In this document: in pieces, positions 15,506 to 24,549 of the stretch
How the letters are laid out: each line of letters opens with the position of its first letter
How positions within the stretch are numbered: the stretch's first letter is position 1
Source of the DNA: Hyphomonadaceae bacterium
Lineage (GTDB): Bacteria > Pseudomonadota > Alphaproteobacteria > Caulobacterales > Aquidulcibacteraceae
Assembly: GCA_019636095.1 (NCBI GenBank)
Contig: JAHBYF010000003.1
Coordinates: 372,001-436,000 of the forward strand
Direction of reading: 5' to 3'
DNA length: 64,000 nucleotides
Position numbers and translations under genes: made by a program
Notes under the pieces: model-generated
Told to the model about the DNA's origin: nothing
The model's input: only the letters and a program-made list of their open reading frames with translations
The model's database searches: none

Positions 15506-15580
15506 GCGGGCGTAGTTCAGAGGTAGAACGTCAGCTTCCCAAGCTGAATGTCGGGGGTTCGATTCCCCCCGCCCGCTCCA
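15506..15580 (+). tRNA. glyT: tRNA-Gly (anticodon CCC)
   Basis: A complete 75-nt cloverleaf: acceptor GCGGGCG pairs with CGCCCGC, D stem GTTC/GAAC, anticodon stem TCAGC/GCTGA with loop TTCCCAA (anticodon CCC), T arm GGGGGTTCGATTCCCCC, discriminator T and encoded CCA at 15578-15580. It sits directly beside the integrase, so it is the probable target or border of the island. The gene is intact. The symbol is a best guess; the anticodon is certain from the sequence. Confidence 0.96.
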
Positions 15581-15688
15581 TTGGAAGCGATCTTGTGCGA
15601 AACGCCAAACGTTCGCGATCTGGCGCGGCGTAGTGCTAGCGATCGATCAAGCCATGGCCTGGGCCGAAGTCATCGGATGCAACTCACG

Positions 15689-17938
15689 CTAGTCCGGTCG
15701 AAAGCGACTCAAGGTTATGCTGCCGTCCCCGCCCTGGATCGGCGTCGCCGTTGGGCCGCGACGTTCCCGGAACGCATCGGAAGCAGGCGTTGTGCGGCCT
15801 GGAAATTGACCAAGCATGTACCAATCGTCTGATGCATCAGCGCCCAGCGCAATCTCGACCATCGCGCCGTCGCAGGCGCGGCCTTGGCAGGCGAGAGCCA
15901 CAAACTCGCGCGCCTCGCCGCCGGTGTCGGCGAAGTCCGCCCGCACGCCATTGATGCGCGCACTCACCGGCTCCGCAGCGACGGGTATCCGCAGAATCGC
16001 GCGATAGGCGCCATTCATCACAAGGCGCGCGCGCACGACGCGCCCGCCATTCTCCCGCGACACGACCACATCCTGCAGCACCGGCGGCGTGATCTGCTGG
16101 ACCGGCGCTGGCGCCGCCCATGTGTTGAATCGATCACCCGGCAGCACAAGCTCGGGTTCGAACGCACCAGCAAGCGATTGCGGCAATTCACGCTCCGCGG
16201 AGCCCGCAAGCACTCGCGCTTGGTTATCCGAGGTGTTCAGGAGGTAAGTGATGTTGAGCGAACGCGGCCGGGCTTCTGACATGCTCGGCGCCAGAGATGA
16301 AGCAACGCCGCTCACAACCAATCCCGCCGCCACGATCACCGCAAGCTCCCGCCAACGCCCCTCACCACGCGCGTAAGCGATCGGGCCAAGCCATGGGAGC
16401 ACGATCAGGGCTGCAATGATCGCGAGTGCAAACGGCATCTCGAATCCGAGCGCCAGTTCGATCAAGAACAACAAGGGCGCCCAGATGATGAGTGTTGCAA
16501 GCGCCGCAAGCCAAACGCCGATTCCTGCGGCCGGCTTCCAGAGCAGTGAAACGCTGACGCCAACAACAAACAACAAGGCCGGAATCACGAAGAGGATCGA
16601 GATCCCCGGCAAGAAAATCGCGAGCACGCTACCGATCACTGCAAACCACAACATTGCAGCAGCATTTGTTTGAGACGGACACTTCCCGCTACGCAATAGC
16701 AACAATGAAAGGACCACCCCAAGCAAAGCCGAAAGGACGCATAGAGCGCGCACCGGCTCGGGATACGCGAAACCGAGGTTCGCGCCGGGATGAAGCGCGC
16801 CCAACCCAAAACCGATGACAAGCGCTGCGATACCAGCAAACACGATCATGACGAGAGGTGTCGCGAGCGCAGTCCAGCGGCCGGCGCCGCCGGTCCGCCA
16901 GAATACAAATCCAGCGACAATGGCGCAGATCTCCAGGACCGCTTGCGCGATCCAAGCCGGCGCTGCAACAAAGAGACGCGAGGCAAGATCGGTGTAGACC
17001 ATAGGCGTCGCCGCATCGGCATCACTTTGACGCGCGAGCCCGCGGATCACAGCGAGCGCCACATCCCCCATATGCTGAACGCTACTCAAGTCCTGTGAGG
17101 CGATATTGTCTTGGGGCGTGTGATAGTCCTCAAGGCCATCGAGCACCGCGATGTTGAGGACGTCGAGCCCTGGGCGCGCAAGCGCCGTGACATCGCTGGA
17201 GTTCGACAACAGCGCATACACGTCCGCCATCACGGAGTTCGCAACCGGCCGAGGCGCGACGCCAAAAGCCGCGACAGCATCCGCGTTCGGCTGGTTGCTT
17301 TCGAAGAAGATGGCAGGGCCACGCGATCCACGCGCTTCCAAATTCACCAGCGCTTCCACCGGCGCCATGAGAGGATCTGTGTTTCCAAACGCGTAGGCGC
17401 CCAATAGCCCAGGCTCTTCGCCATCGCTGAACAAAAACATCACGCGTCGCGTCAGTTGCTCCTGCGAGAGCATGCGCGCGATCTCAAGCCACACCGAAAG
17501 CCCGATCCCGTCATCGCTTGCACCCGGCCCTGCGGCCACTGAATCGTAGTGTGCGGCCGCAAGAATCGCCGGCCCATCATCTGGCCCGACACCGAAGACA
17601 ATGTTGCGCACGCGTGCGCAGTCGATCTGCGGCCCACGCGGTTGCGGCCTGCATGCGAATGCATCACGGACTTCGGGCTCAAACCCCAGCGAGGCGATCT
17701 CGCGAAGCAGATTGTCGCGGACCACGTCCTCCGCGGCGCTATCGACGGGATGCGGCGTCTCATCGCCCAGGATGCGCACCAAACGTTCGCGCGCGGAATT
17801 CGCGTTAAACTGATCTGGCCTGTTTTGCGTGCGAACAGCGTCCGGCGTCAGCGCCAAACCGGCAAACATGATCGCCATGAACAGCGCTGCAAACAGCGCC
17901 AATGCGCCTACCCAACGAGCGGAAAAGAACGACATCAT
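15689..17938 (-). CDS. M28-family metallopeptidase with C-terminal membrane domain
   Basis: A 749-aa protein. An N-terminal membrane anchor (ALALFAALFMAIMFAGLAL) precedes a zinc aminopeptidase domain: ILAAAHYDSVAAGPGASDDG (His and Asp ligands), LFSDGEEPGLLGAY (catalytic and ligand Glu), NLEARGSRGPAIFFES and DYHTPQDN (last His). Residues about 330-560 contain several hydrophobic helices, then a C-terminal beta-rich region. This resembles the Fxna/ERMP1-like M28 proteases with an attached multi-pass segment. Active site probably periplasmic. It is the last gene of the minus-strand run after the efflux operon; co-transcription is possible (56 bp gap). Confidence 0.88.
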   Translation of the reverse strand: MMSFFSARWVGALALFAALFMAIMFAGLALTPDAVRTQNRPDQFNANSARERLVRILGDETPHPVDSAAEDVVRDNLLREIASLGFEPEVRDAFACRPQPRGPQIDCARVRNIVFGVGPDDGPAILAAAHYDSVAAGPGASDDGIGLSVWLEIARMLSQEQLTRRVMFLFSDGEEPGLLGAYAFGNTDPLMAPVEALVNLEARGSRGPAIFFESNQPNADAVAAFGVAPRPVANSVMADVYALLSNSSDVTALARPGLDVLNIAVLDGLEDYHTPQDNIASQDLSSVQHMGDVALAVIRGLARQSDADAATPMVYTDLASRLFVAAPAWIAQAVLEICAIVAGFVFWRTGGAGRWTALATPLVMIVFAGIAALVIGFGLGALHPGANLGFAYPEPVRALCVLSALLGVVLSLLLLRSGKCPSQTNAAAMLWFAVIGSVLAIFLPGISILFVIPALLFVVGVSVSLLWKPAAGIGVWLAALATLIIWAPLLFLIELALGFEMPFALAIIAALIVLPWLGPIAYARGEGRWRELAVIVAAGLVVSGVASSLAPSMSEARPRSLNITYLLNTSDNQARVLAGSAERELPQSLAGAFEPELVLPGDRFNTWAAPAPVQQITPPVLQDVVVSRENGGRVVRARLVMNGAYRAILRIPVAAEPVSARINGVRADFADTGGEAREFVALACQGRACDGAMVEIALGADASDDWYMLGQFPGRTTPASDAFRERRGPTATPIQGGDGSITLSRFRPD

Positions 17939-17994
17939 CCAGCGGCTCTAACATCGAACCGCGATCAAGGCACGCTCAGCGTGTCTGAGTGCGC

Positions 17995-19320
17995 TCAGCG
18001 ACCGCGCAGCTGGTCGTTGTTTTCGATGACACCGCCTGAACCCGCGGGGACGTCCAACGTGCCCACCGCGGCGAGCAATTGGCGCTCGGCTACGACGAGA
18101 TCGCGCTCAGCCTGCGCCAGAGCGATCCGGGCGATCAGCAAATCCGCTTCCTGGTCAAGCACCTCCACGGTCGAACGTAGACCTGTCTCCTGCTCAAGCG
18201 TCACGCCTTCGTAGGCGAGCTCTGCTGCTTGGACTTGCTCCCGGGCCGAACTCACCGCCGCGCGCGCGCTGGCAAGGCCAGTCCACGCATTCGTCACCGT
18301 CTCCTGAACGGTGCGCTCGACGGCGGCCAGATCGAGATTGGAAGCCGAGCGCAGCGCACGCTGCTGGCGCGTGCGCGACCGGATGGCGCCGCCTTGGAAC
18401 AGCGGCACCGACAAACGCACGCCCACCGAGTCGGTGGAGCTTTCCGATGTATCGTCGTTGAAGTCGGCGCCGAGCGCATAGCCCGCCTCAGCGGTTACGT
18501 TCAACCGTCCCTGCGCCGCAGCGATTGCCACGTTCGCATCGGCCAGGCGCGTGTCCGCCTGAGCGCTGATCAACGTCGGGCTATTGTCGACCGCTGTCGC
18601 AAGGGCGTTCTCAAGATCGGACGGCAATCCCGTCGCAGCTGGCGGCGCTTGCAGGTCCGACGGCGGACGGCCGACCAAGCGGCGATAGGCTTCAACCGAA
18701 GCCGCCATCGCGCCTTGCGCTTGGACGAGTTGCGTGCGCGCTTGCGCGTAACGCGCCTGCGCTTGGGCGACGTCAGTGCGCGTCACAACGCCGGCGTCAA
18801 ACTGCGCCTGCGCATATTCAAGCAAGCGATGCAGGTTGGAGACCGTCGTCTCGCGCGCCGTCACGACGGCCTGCGCCTGGCGCACCGTGGCGTAAGCAAT
18901 AGTGACGTTCAGCAGCAGCGTCTGGCGCGCGCCTTCGTAATCGGCAACCGCGCCGGCGATCTGCGCGCGCGCAGCGCGCGTCGAAGCCAGCACGCGCCCA
19001 GAGCCAAACAAGAGTTGTGAAATGTTAGCGGAGCTGGACCATGTCTCGGTGCGGTCGCCGTCCAGCAACGGGTTATCCGAGTCGCGATCGCTCGCGTTCG
19101 CGGAAGCAGAGATCGAAACTTGCGGCAAAGCCGAAGAAAGCGCTTGCGGCAGCGCCTCGCGCGTCGCGCGCAACCGTTGTCGTTGCGCAGCCAGCGTCGG
19201 GTTCGACTCCTGAGCCGAGGTCATCGCCTCGCCCAGCGTGTCAGCCTGAGCGGTTCCGATTGCGGCGCTCAGAGCGGCCAGGGAAACGATCAACGTACGC
19301 ATCAAGGACTTCTTCCTCAT
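17995..19320 (-). CDS. tolC-like: TolC-family outer membrane efflux channel
   Basis: A 441-aa protein with signal peptide MRTLIVSLAALSAAIGTAQA. The mature part is an OEP fold: two similar long-helix halves, the first starting DTLGEAMTSAQESNPTLAAQRQ and the second around LENALATAVDNSPTLISAQA, with coiled Ala/Gln-rich helices and beta strands (GYALGADFNDD, SVGVRLSVPLFQGG). It forms the outer-membrane duct of a tripartite pump with the MacA-like adaptor and MacB-like transporter encoded upstream. The start is ATG 19320 because it overlaps the permease stop as ATGA. The C-terminus has PAGSGGVIENNDQLRGR, a little longer than strictly needed. Confidence 0.92.
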   Translation of the reverse strand: MRKKSLMRTLIVSLAALSAAIGTAQADTLGEAMTSAQESNPTLAAQRQRLRATREALPQALSSALPQVSISASANASDRDSDNPLLDGDRTETWSSSANISQLLFGSGRVLASTRAARAQIAGAVADYEGARQTLLLNVTIAYATVRQAQAVVTARETTVSNLHRLLEYAQAQFDAGVVTRTDVAQAQARYAQARTQLVQAQGAMAASVEAYRRLVGRPPSDLQAPPAATGLPSDLENALATAVDNSPTLISAQADTRLADANVAIAAAQGRLNVTAEAGYALGADFNDDTSESSTDSVGVRLSVPLFQGGAIRSRTRQQRALRSASNLDLAAVERTVQETVTNAWTGLASARAAVSSAREQVQAAELAYEGVTLEQETGLRSTVEVLDQEADLLIARIALAQAERDLVVAERQLLAAVGTLDVPAGSGGVIENNDQLRGR

Positions 19321-20552
19321 TCCCGCCGCAGCGCCTCGATCGGATCGAGCTTCGCCGCGCGCCACGCGGGATACGCGCCAAACACGACCCCGACCAATCC
19401 AGAAAAGGCGATCGCCAACCCAGCATTTAACGGCGACACCACCAATGGTAGGTTAAATAGTGTTGTCATCCCCCAGGCGCCAGCAACGCCAATAACTAAC
19501 CCGATTATCCCTCCCGCAACGGAAAGGGTGACAGCCTCCAAGCCAAACTGATGAAGAATATCTGACTGCCGCGCCCCCAAGGCTTTGCGCAGGCCGATCT
19601 CGCGTGTCCGTTCCGTGACACTCACCAGCATGATGTTCATGATGCCGATACCACCGACCAGCAGCGACACAGCGGAAATTCCCCCCAAAAGATATGTAAA
19701 GACCTGCGTGGTCTGCGCCATCGCCTCACTGATCGAGCTCAGATTCTGAACCGTGAAGTCGTCTTCGCCTTCCCGTGTCCGGTGGCGTTGCCGCAGCAGG
19801 TTCTCGACGTCCTCCTGCACTTGGCTGAGCACGTCCTCACTCTGCGCCTTCACCGAAATCTGACTGACCGAGTCTGCGCGCCCTCGCCGTCCAGCGATGC
19901 GTCTCTTCACGGTTGTGAACGGCGCCAAAACGATATCGTCTTGATCCTGAAAACCGGACTGGCCTTTTGACGCGAGGATGCCGATCACCTCGTAGGTGCC
20001 GCCATTCATGCGCACCGTCTGACCAATCGGATCCATATTCGGGAACAGATTGTCTGCTACCGTCTGACCAAGAACGACAACACGGCGTGCTTGCCGTTCT
20101 TCGGTCTCATCGAACATCCGGCCTTGGTCGATGTTCCAGTCGCGCGCAACGAGGAAGTCTGGCGTAACGCCGTTCACTTCCGGGCTCCAATTGGTTCCAT
20201 TGGCGATGACTTGCGCGCGAGTCCGTTGTGAGGGCGCCACCACTGCAACGTTTTCTAGTTGCGCAATCGCTGCTGCGTCATCGAGCGTGAGTGCGTCCCA
20301 GCCGCCGCCAGCGCCGGCTTGCCCGCGCACGCCGCCGCCGCCACGCAGCGCACCCGGGACTACGATCAAGAGATTGGAGCCCAAACTTGCGATCGAGCGC
20401 TGGACTTGCGCCTGAGCGCCCGACCCCAGCGCCACCATCGCGACGACAGACGCAACGCCAATGATCACACCCAAAGCAGTCAGCGCGGAACGCATCGGGT
20501 TCGCGCGAAGCGCGCGCGCAGCGCTGGCGACGAGATCAGACGTTCGCATCAT
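19317..20552 (-). CDS. MacB-like ABC transporter permease (FtsX domain)
   Basis: About 411 aa. One N-terminal transmembrane helix (ALTALGVIIGVASVVAMVAL), a large periplasmic MacB_PCD domain (GSNLLIVVPG.., VNGVTPDFLVARDWNIDQGR, VVVLGQTVADNLFP), then three C-terminal helices with the FtsX signature (LLVGGIGIMNIMLVSVTERTREIGLRKALGA). This is the split form of MacB in which the ATPase is a separate protein. Exports macrolide-like compounds, peptides or lipids; substrate unknown. Start options 20570, 20552 and 20549 all overlap the ATPase gene; 20552 was chosen for the smaller overlap. Confidence 0.92.
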   Translation of the reverse strand: MMRTSDLVASAARALRANPMRSALTALGVIIGVASVVAMVALGSGAQAQVQRSIASLGSNLLIVVPGALRGGGGVRGQAGAGGGWDALTLDDAAAIAQLENVAVVAPSQRTRAQVIANGTNWSPEVNGVTPDFLVARDWNIDQGRMFDETEERQARRVVVLGQTVADNLFPNMDPIGQTVRMNGGTYEVIGILASKGQSGFQDQDDIVLAPFTTVKRRIAGRRGRADSVSQISVKAQSEDVLSQVQEDVENLLRQRHRTREGEDDFTVQNLSSISEAMAQTTQVFTYLLGGISAVSLLVGGIGIMNIMLVSVTERTREIGLRKALGARQSDILHQFGLEAVTLSVAGGIIGLVIGVAGAWGMTTLFNLPLVVSPLNAGLAIAFSGLVGVVFGAYPAWRAAKLDPIEALRRE

Positions 20553-21246
20553 GGCGCGCGCTCCGATCATTCAACTCATCCGAAACAATGTGGCCGTCTC
20601 GCATTTCAATGGTCCGATTGGTCGCGCCAGCCACCTCGTGGTCGTGGGTCACGATCACAATCGTCGCGCCCTCCCGATTGAGTTGACCGAAGAGCCCGAG
20701 GATCTCGATCCCGGTGTTGGTATCAAGCGCACCGGTCGGTTCGTCTGCGAGGATCAGCTTCGGTTGCCCAGCAAGCGCGCGCGCGATCGCCACACGTTGC
20801 TGCTGACCGCCCGAAAGCTGTGTTGGCTTATGCCCCATGCGCTCGCCCAGACCCACGCGCTGCAACAGGTGCGCTGCGCGCTCGTGGCGCTCCTTCGGCA
20901 GCACGCCGCCATAGATCATCGGCAGCTCGACATTCTCTAGCGCGGTCAGGCGCGGCAGAAGATTGAAGCTCTGAAATACGAAACCAATTGTCTGGTTCCG
21001 GAAGACAGCGAGATCGTCATCGCTCATCTCACCGATATCGTTGCCAGCAATCGTGAGGCGCCCGTTCGTCGGCGTGTCGAGGCCGCCGAGGATATTCATC
21101 AACGTAGACTTGCCCGAACCCGAGGGGCCGACGATGGCGCAATAGTCACGCTGCGGGATCGAGAAGCTCACGCCCGCAAGCGCGTGCACTGTCTCATCGC
21201 CCATGCGATAGAGCTTGGTCAGATTGATTGCTTCGATAAGCGCCAT
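20536..21246 (-). CDS. MacB/LolD-type ABC transporter ATP-binding protein
   Basis: A 236-aa ATPase. Start ATG 21246 gives [20 protein letters not shown]; the upstream extension lacks family character. Walker A is [12 protein letters not shown], the Q-loop is in [17 protein letters not shown], the signature is [15 protein letters not shown], Walker B is [12 protein letters not shown], and the H-loop is [11 protein letters not shown]. It begins 4 bp after the adaptor gene stop. It energises the FtsX-type permease encoded next. All nucleotide-binding motifs are intact. Confidence 0.95.
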   Translation of the reverse strand: MALIEAINLTKLYRMGDETVHALAGVSFSIPQRDYCAIVGPSGSGKSTLMNILGGLDTPTNGRLTIAGNDIGEMSDDDLAVFRNQTIGFVFQSFNLLPRLTALENVELPMIYGGVLPKERHERAAHLLQRVGLGERMGHKPTQLSGGQQQRVAIARALAGQPKLILADEPTGALDTNTGIEILGLFGQLNREGATIVIVTHDHEVAGATNRTIEMRDGHIVSDELNDRSARHDANV

Positions 21247-21250
21247 CGTT

Positions 21251-22828
21251 CTAGGCGCCTCGAATGCGCGGCGGTCCACCCGATCCACCGCGGCCGCCAC
21301 CGAACGGGCTACCTGAGTTTGCGTTTGATGCCCGAGGGCCGCCGCCAATGATGACTTCATCGCCCTCGTTCAGGCCCGAATAGACGAGCGTATAGCCGTT
21401 GTCGGCGATGCCGGTTTCGACCAGCACTGGCGCGGGCTTGTTGTTGCGCAGCACCCAGACGACAGCTTGATTGCGGACTTCCCGGCGAGGCCCGCCGCCA
21501 GACCGCATCTGCTCAAGCAGTTGGCGCTGCTCCGCTGAAAGTGTTGGCTCAATCGCTGCAATCACCTGCTCGCGAATGCGCCGGAACTGGGCGCGGCGAT
21601 CGCCGCCGCCGCCTTGGTTGGCTGCCGCGGCATTTTCGAACGCCGTCTGCGCTGCAGCACGTTGTTGCTCATTGAGTTGCAGTGCTTCAGCGATTTGGCC
21701 CACGCCACGTCCACCGCGCTGGCCGCCCCCTTGGTCATTGCGTTGCCTTCCGCGCTCGCCGCGCGTCTGCGCCTGCGCCTCGCCATCGCGCGCACGCTGT
21801 CCGCGCCCATCGCCCATCAGGGCTTGGCCTTCCGCCACAAGATCTGGATCCGCCGGCCGGAACCGCAGCGCTGTATTCGGCAGCCGCAGAACGTTGTCGC
21901 GCTGCTCCAGGACGATTTCAGCATTCGCCGTCATCCCTGGAAGCAATTGCCGCCCTGGATTGTCTGCTTCGACCACGACCGTATAGCTCACAACGCCGCT
22001 CTCGGCGACGCCTTGCTGGCGCACTTGGCTTACGCGGCCTTCAAATTGCCGATCCGGAAATGCATCGACGGTGAACTGCACCGCCTGCCCTTCCCGCACC
22101 TCGCCGATATCTGCCTCGTCAACCGTGATGTTTGCCTGCAGCCGCGACAAATCCTGCGCGATTACGAACAGCGTCGCGGCTTGCAAGCTCGCCGCCACCG
22201 GCTGACCGACGTTCACTTGCCGGTCAACGACTACGCCATCAATCGGGGACCGAATGATACTGCGATCTAGATCCGTGCGAGCGGTCGCGACCTGCGCCGA
22301 CGCCGACGCAACCGCCGCACGCGCCGTATCACGCGCCGCGCGCTGCTGAGCCATCAACTGAGCTGAGGCGAAGCCACGTTGCTGAAGCAGTGCGTAACGC
22401 TGATAATCGGACTCGGCGACAGCCAATTGCGCTTGCTGCTGCGCGAGCTGCGCCTGCGCCTGCACGATGCGTTGCTGAAACGGCGTCGGATCAAGACGCG
22501 CCAGCACTTGACCAGCGCGCACCTGGGAATTGAAATCGACCAACACCGCCTGCACCGGGCCCGACACCGTCGAGCCGACGTTCGCTGACACCAGCGGCTG
22601 TAACGTCCCCGTCGCGCTTACCACGCGCGTAATCGAACCGCGATCTACCGCCGCTGTACGATACGGATCGCTGGCGTCATTCGAACCGAAAAGCATGAAA
22701 CCAAGAACGACTACGGCGGCCGCGCCGCCCGTGATCAGAAGGCCGCGGCCGCGCAGAAACCCTGGGCGCTTGGCCCAAAGGCCGGACGCTGTGCTCTGCA
22801 CGCGTTCCTTCACAGCCGTCAGTTCCAT
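21251..22828 (-). CDS. MacA-like periplasmic adaptor with Spy/LTxxQ-like insert
   Basis: A 525-aa membrane-fusion protein. TM anchor LLITGGAAAVVVLGFMLFG; lipoyl halves around VGSTVSGPVQAVLVDFNSQV and SIIRSPIDGVVVDRQVNVG; a long Ala/Gln coiled-coil hairpin between; then the beta-barrel (VDEADIGEVREGQAVQFTVD). Between the barrel and the membrane-proximal domain, residues about 336-449 form an extra segment: an Arg/Gly-rich linker, then QIAEALQLNEQQRAAA and EPTLSAEQRQLLEQM, which resemble the LTxxQ helices of periplasmic Spy/CpxP chaperones. Usual adaptors are near 400 aa. First gene of a four-gene efflux operon. The insert's function is unknown. Confidence 0.9.
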   Translation of the reverse strand: MELTAVKERVQSTASGLWAKRPGFLRGRGLLITGGAAAVVVLGFMLFGSNDASDPYRTAAVDRGSITRVVSATGTLQPLVSANVGSTVSGPVQAVLVDFNSQVRAGQVLARLDPTPFQQRIVQAQAQLAQQQAQLAVAESDYQRYALLQQRGFASAQLMAQQRAARDTARAAVASASAQVATARTDLDRSIIRSPIDGVVVDRQVNVGQPVAASLQAATLFVIAQDLSRLQANITVDEADIGEVREGQAVQFTVDAFPDRQFEGRVSQVRQQGVAESGVVSYTVVVEADNPGRQLLPGMTANAEIVLEQRDNVLRLPNTALRFRPADPDLVAEGQALMGDGRGQRARDGEAQAQTRGERGRQRNDQGGGQRGGRGVGQIAEALQLNEQQRAAAQTAFENAAAANQGGGGDRRAQFRRIREQVIAAIEPTLSAEQRQLLEQMRSGGGPRREVRNQAVVWVLRNNKPAPVLVETGIADNGYTLVYSGLNEGDEVIIGGGPRASNANSGSPFGGGRGGSGGPPRIRGA

Positions 22829-22958
22829 CTTACATCCTCACGCGGCGCGATCGCGCGCCGCCAACGGAGACCGCGCCCAAAACTTTCGTCCCAGTCAATT
22901 GTAAACACCACGCAGTGGTGACGCAGCCAGGCTTAACTGAGCCTGACTGCGCCTCCTA

Positions 22959-23600
22959 TTAGTCGCGTCCCCGGCGATGACCGCGCTGGGCTTGCGCTTC
23001 TTCGCGTGTCACACGCCCGTCACTATTCGCATCGAGGTGAGCGAACATGCTGGCGCCCATTGCCGTGAATTCAGCGCGAGAGATCGTGCCATTGCCGTCA
23101 GTATCGGGGTTCGGACGATCGCCGCGCTCATGGCGGGGCCCGTCGGCGCCGTTTCGGTCGCCGCGATCCGGACGCTGCGGACGTTCTGATGCTGAGATCA
23201 CGCCATCATGGTTTGCGTCCAGGCGCTCAAACATCTGAACCGGACGCGCCAAGAACTCGTCGCGCGTGATATTGCCATCATGGTTTGCGTCCGCGCCTTC
23301 AAGGCCGCCGCCTGGCGGTCCCCCGCGATGGGGACCGCGTCGTCCGCGATGTCCCTCCCACTGGGCGCGCATTTCTTCGCGCGTGAGCTCGCCATTTTGG
23401 TCCGTATCCAAACGCGCAAACAGCGCTTGCCGGCCGGCGTCGAACTCAGCCCGCGTCAGCACGCCATCGTTATTTGAATCGGATTCAAAAATGCCGTGAC
23501 GAGCCCCGCGGTCTTCGGGGCCATTTTGCGCTTGCGCAAAGCCACATGCGCTCGCCGCCAAAGCCGCGGCGCCAGCAGCAACAAGCAAAATCTTTCTCAT
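22959..23600 (-). CDS. Secreted EF-hand calcium-binding protein (six loops)
   Basis: A 213-aa protein. Start ATG 23600 has a strong ribosome site (AGAAGGAGATG upstream) and gives a signal peptide MRKILLVAAGAAALAASA.. ending FAQAQ. Six Dx[DN]x[DN]G loops can be read: DSNNDGVLTRAEF, DTDQNGELTREEM, DANHDGNITRDEF, DANHDGVISASER, DTDGNGTISRAEF, DANSDGRVTREEA. Linkers are rich in Arg, Gly and His. Expected to bind calcium in the periplasm. It lies between the efflux operon and a second EF-hand gene; all are minus strand. Partner unknown. Confidence 0.88.
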   Translation of the reverse strand: MRKILLVAAGAAALAASACGFAQAQNGPEDRGARHGIFESDSNNDGVLTRAEFDAGRQALFARLDTDQNGELTREEMRAQWEGHRGRRGPHRGGPPGGGLEGADANHDGNITRDEFLARPVQMFERLDANHDGVISASERPQRPDRGDRNGADGPRHERGDRPNPDTDGNGTISRAEFTAMGASMFAHLDANSDGRVTREEAQAQRGHRRGRD

Positions 23601-23726
23601 ATTGAGACATCTCCTTCTGGCCGCTTCTGGAGGCGGCCCACTCCCTCTGCGAAGACATCTACAACTGTTGGTTTTCATCCATTGGTCGCGGTTGCGACAA
23701 AGTTTGTCGCGGGAACCTCATGGCGG

Positions 23727-23762
23727 AAAAAGAAACGGCCGGCGCTGGGAAAGCGCCGGCCG
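23727..23762 (-). terminator. Rho-independent terminator of the second EF-hand gene
   Basis: A perfect 10-bp stem, CGGCCGGCGC (23736-23745) and GCGCCGGCCG (23753-23762), with a 7-base loop. On the minus strand it is followed by TTTCTTTTT (23735-23727). It ends transcription of the gene at 23909-24397. Confidence 0.85.
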
Positions 23763-23908
23763 CTGTATTTGGCCTCAGCGCCTGGGGGGAGGGTCGCGCT
23801 GGGCCTGCATGACGGGATACGTTGGGGGGGGGAGAAAACGTACCGCCGTATGATCAGACAATATGTAGGTGGTGTGCCAAGCGTTTGCCGCAACTGCGTC
23901 AAAACATG

Positions 23909-24397
23909 TCAATGCTGCTGCCCGATTTGTGGCGCTTGGCGGCGCGGCGCGGGCGGTCTTGCTTGACCCACGAGCCGCACAAACTCAGAGCGCGATAGCG
24001 AGCCGTTCTCGTCTGAATCGTACTGGGAGAAGCGCGCACGCATTTCGGTATCGAATTCCTCGCGCGTAATCACGTTGTCGACGTTGCGATCGAAATCCAG
24101 CCGATAGGGACCAATCTGCGAACCGCCAAGCACAAGATTTGACCAGTTGGAAAACTCGATCGGAGCCAACGTGCCATTCCCATCAACGTCCGCCCGCGCG
24201 AACTCTCGCGCGAAACCAGCCTCCGCCTCTTCGCGCGAAACGATCAAATCGCCGTTCGTATCAAAGCTCACCAGCATCAGCGCATCAGCCGAAAGCAGCG
24301 CGCGTATAGGCGCAGCGTCTTGCGCCGCCCGGCCACCGCCACAAGCCGCCAACGCCGCCGCCGAGCACGCAACAACCACGATACTTCTGAAGCTCAT
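23909..24397 (-). CDS. EF-hand lipoprotein
   Basis: A 162-aa product from ATG 24397. MSFRSIVVVACSAAALAACGGG is a lipoprotein signal with lipobox LAAC. Three EF-hand loops are clear: DTNGDLIVSREEA, DVDGNGTLAPIEF and DSDENGSLSRSEF; a degenerate one is FDRNVDNVITREEF, where loop positions are altered. Likely anchored in the outer or inner membrane, binding calcium. It is encoded divergently from the response regulator at 24550, so the ~150-bp gap probably holds both promoters and a possible regulatory link. Confidence 0.85.
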   Translation of the reverse strand: MSFRSIVVVACSAAALAACGGGRAAQDAAPIRALLSADALMLVSFDTNGDLIVSREEAEAGFAREFARADVDGNGTLAPIEFSNWSNLVLGGSQIGPYRLDFDRNVDNVITREEFDTEMRARFSQYDSDENGSLSRSEFVRLVGQARPPAPRRQAPQIGQQH

Positions 24398-24549
24398 CTT
24401 GAGATCCCTCACTAACGCCAGCCAGCAACCGCGCGACCTGGGCGCGGATAAGGCGAAACAGACCTTGTTCGTGCCAAAGTGTGTCGTTCCGCGCCCGGCG
24501 CCAAGATTTGGCACGCCTCCGCCACGCTCTCCCCGTAGATTTTTGTCAA

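Noticed and set aside
22920..22950. Possible terminator CAGGCT/AGCCTG after the first EF-hand gene
   Set aside because: Stem of only six pairs and no T-run, so not supportable.
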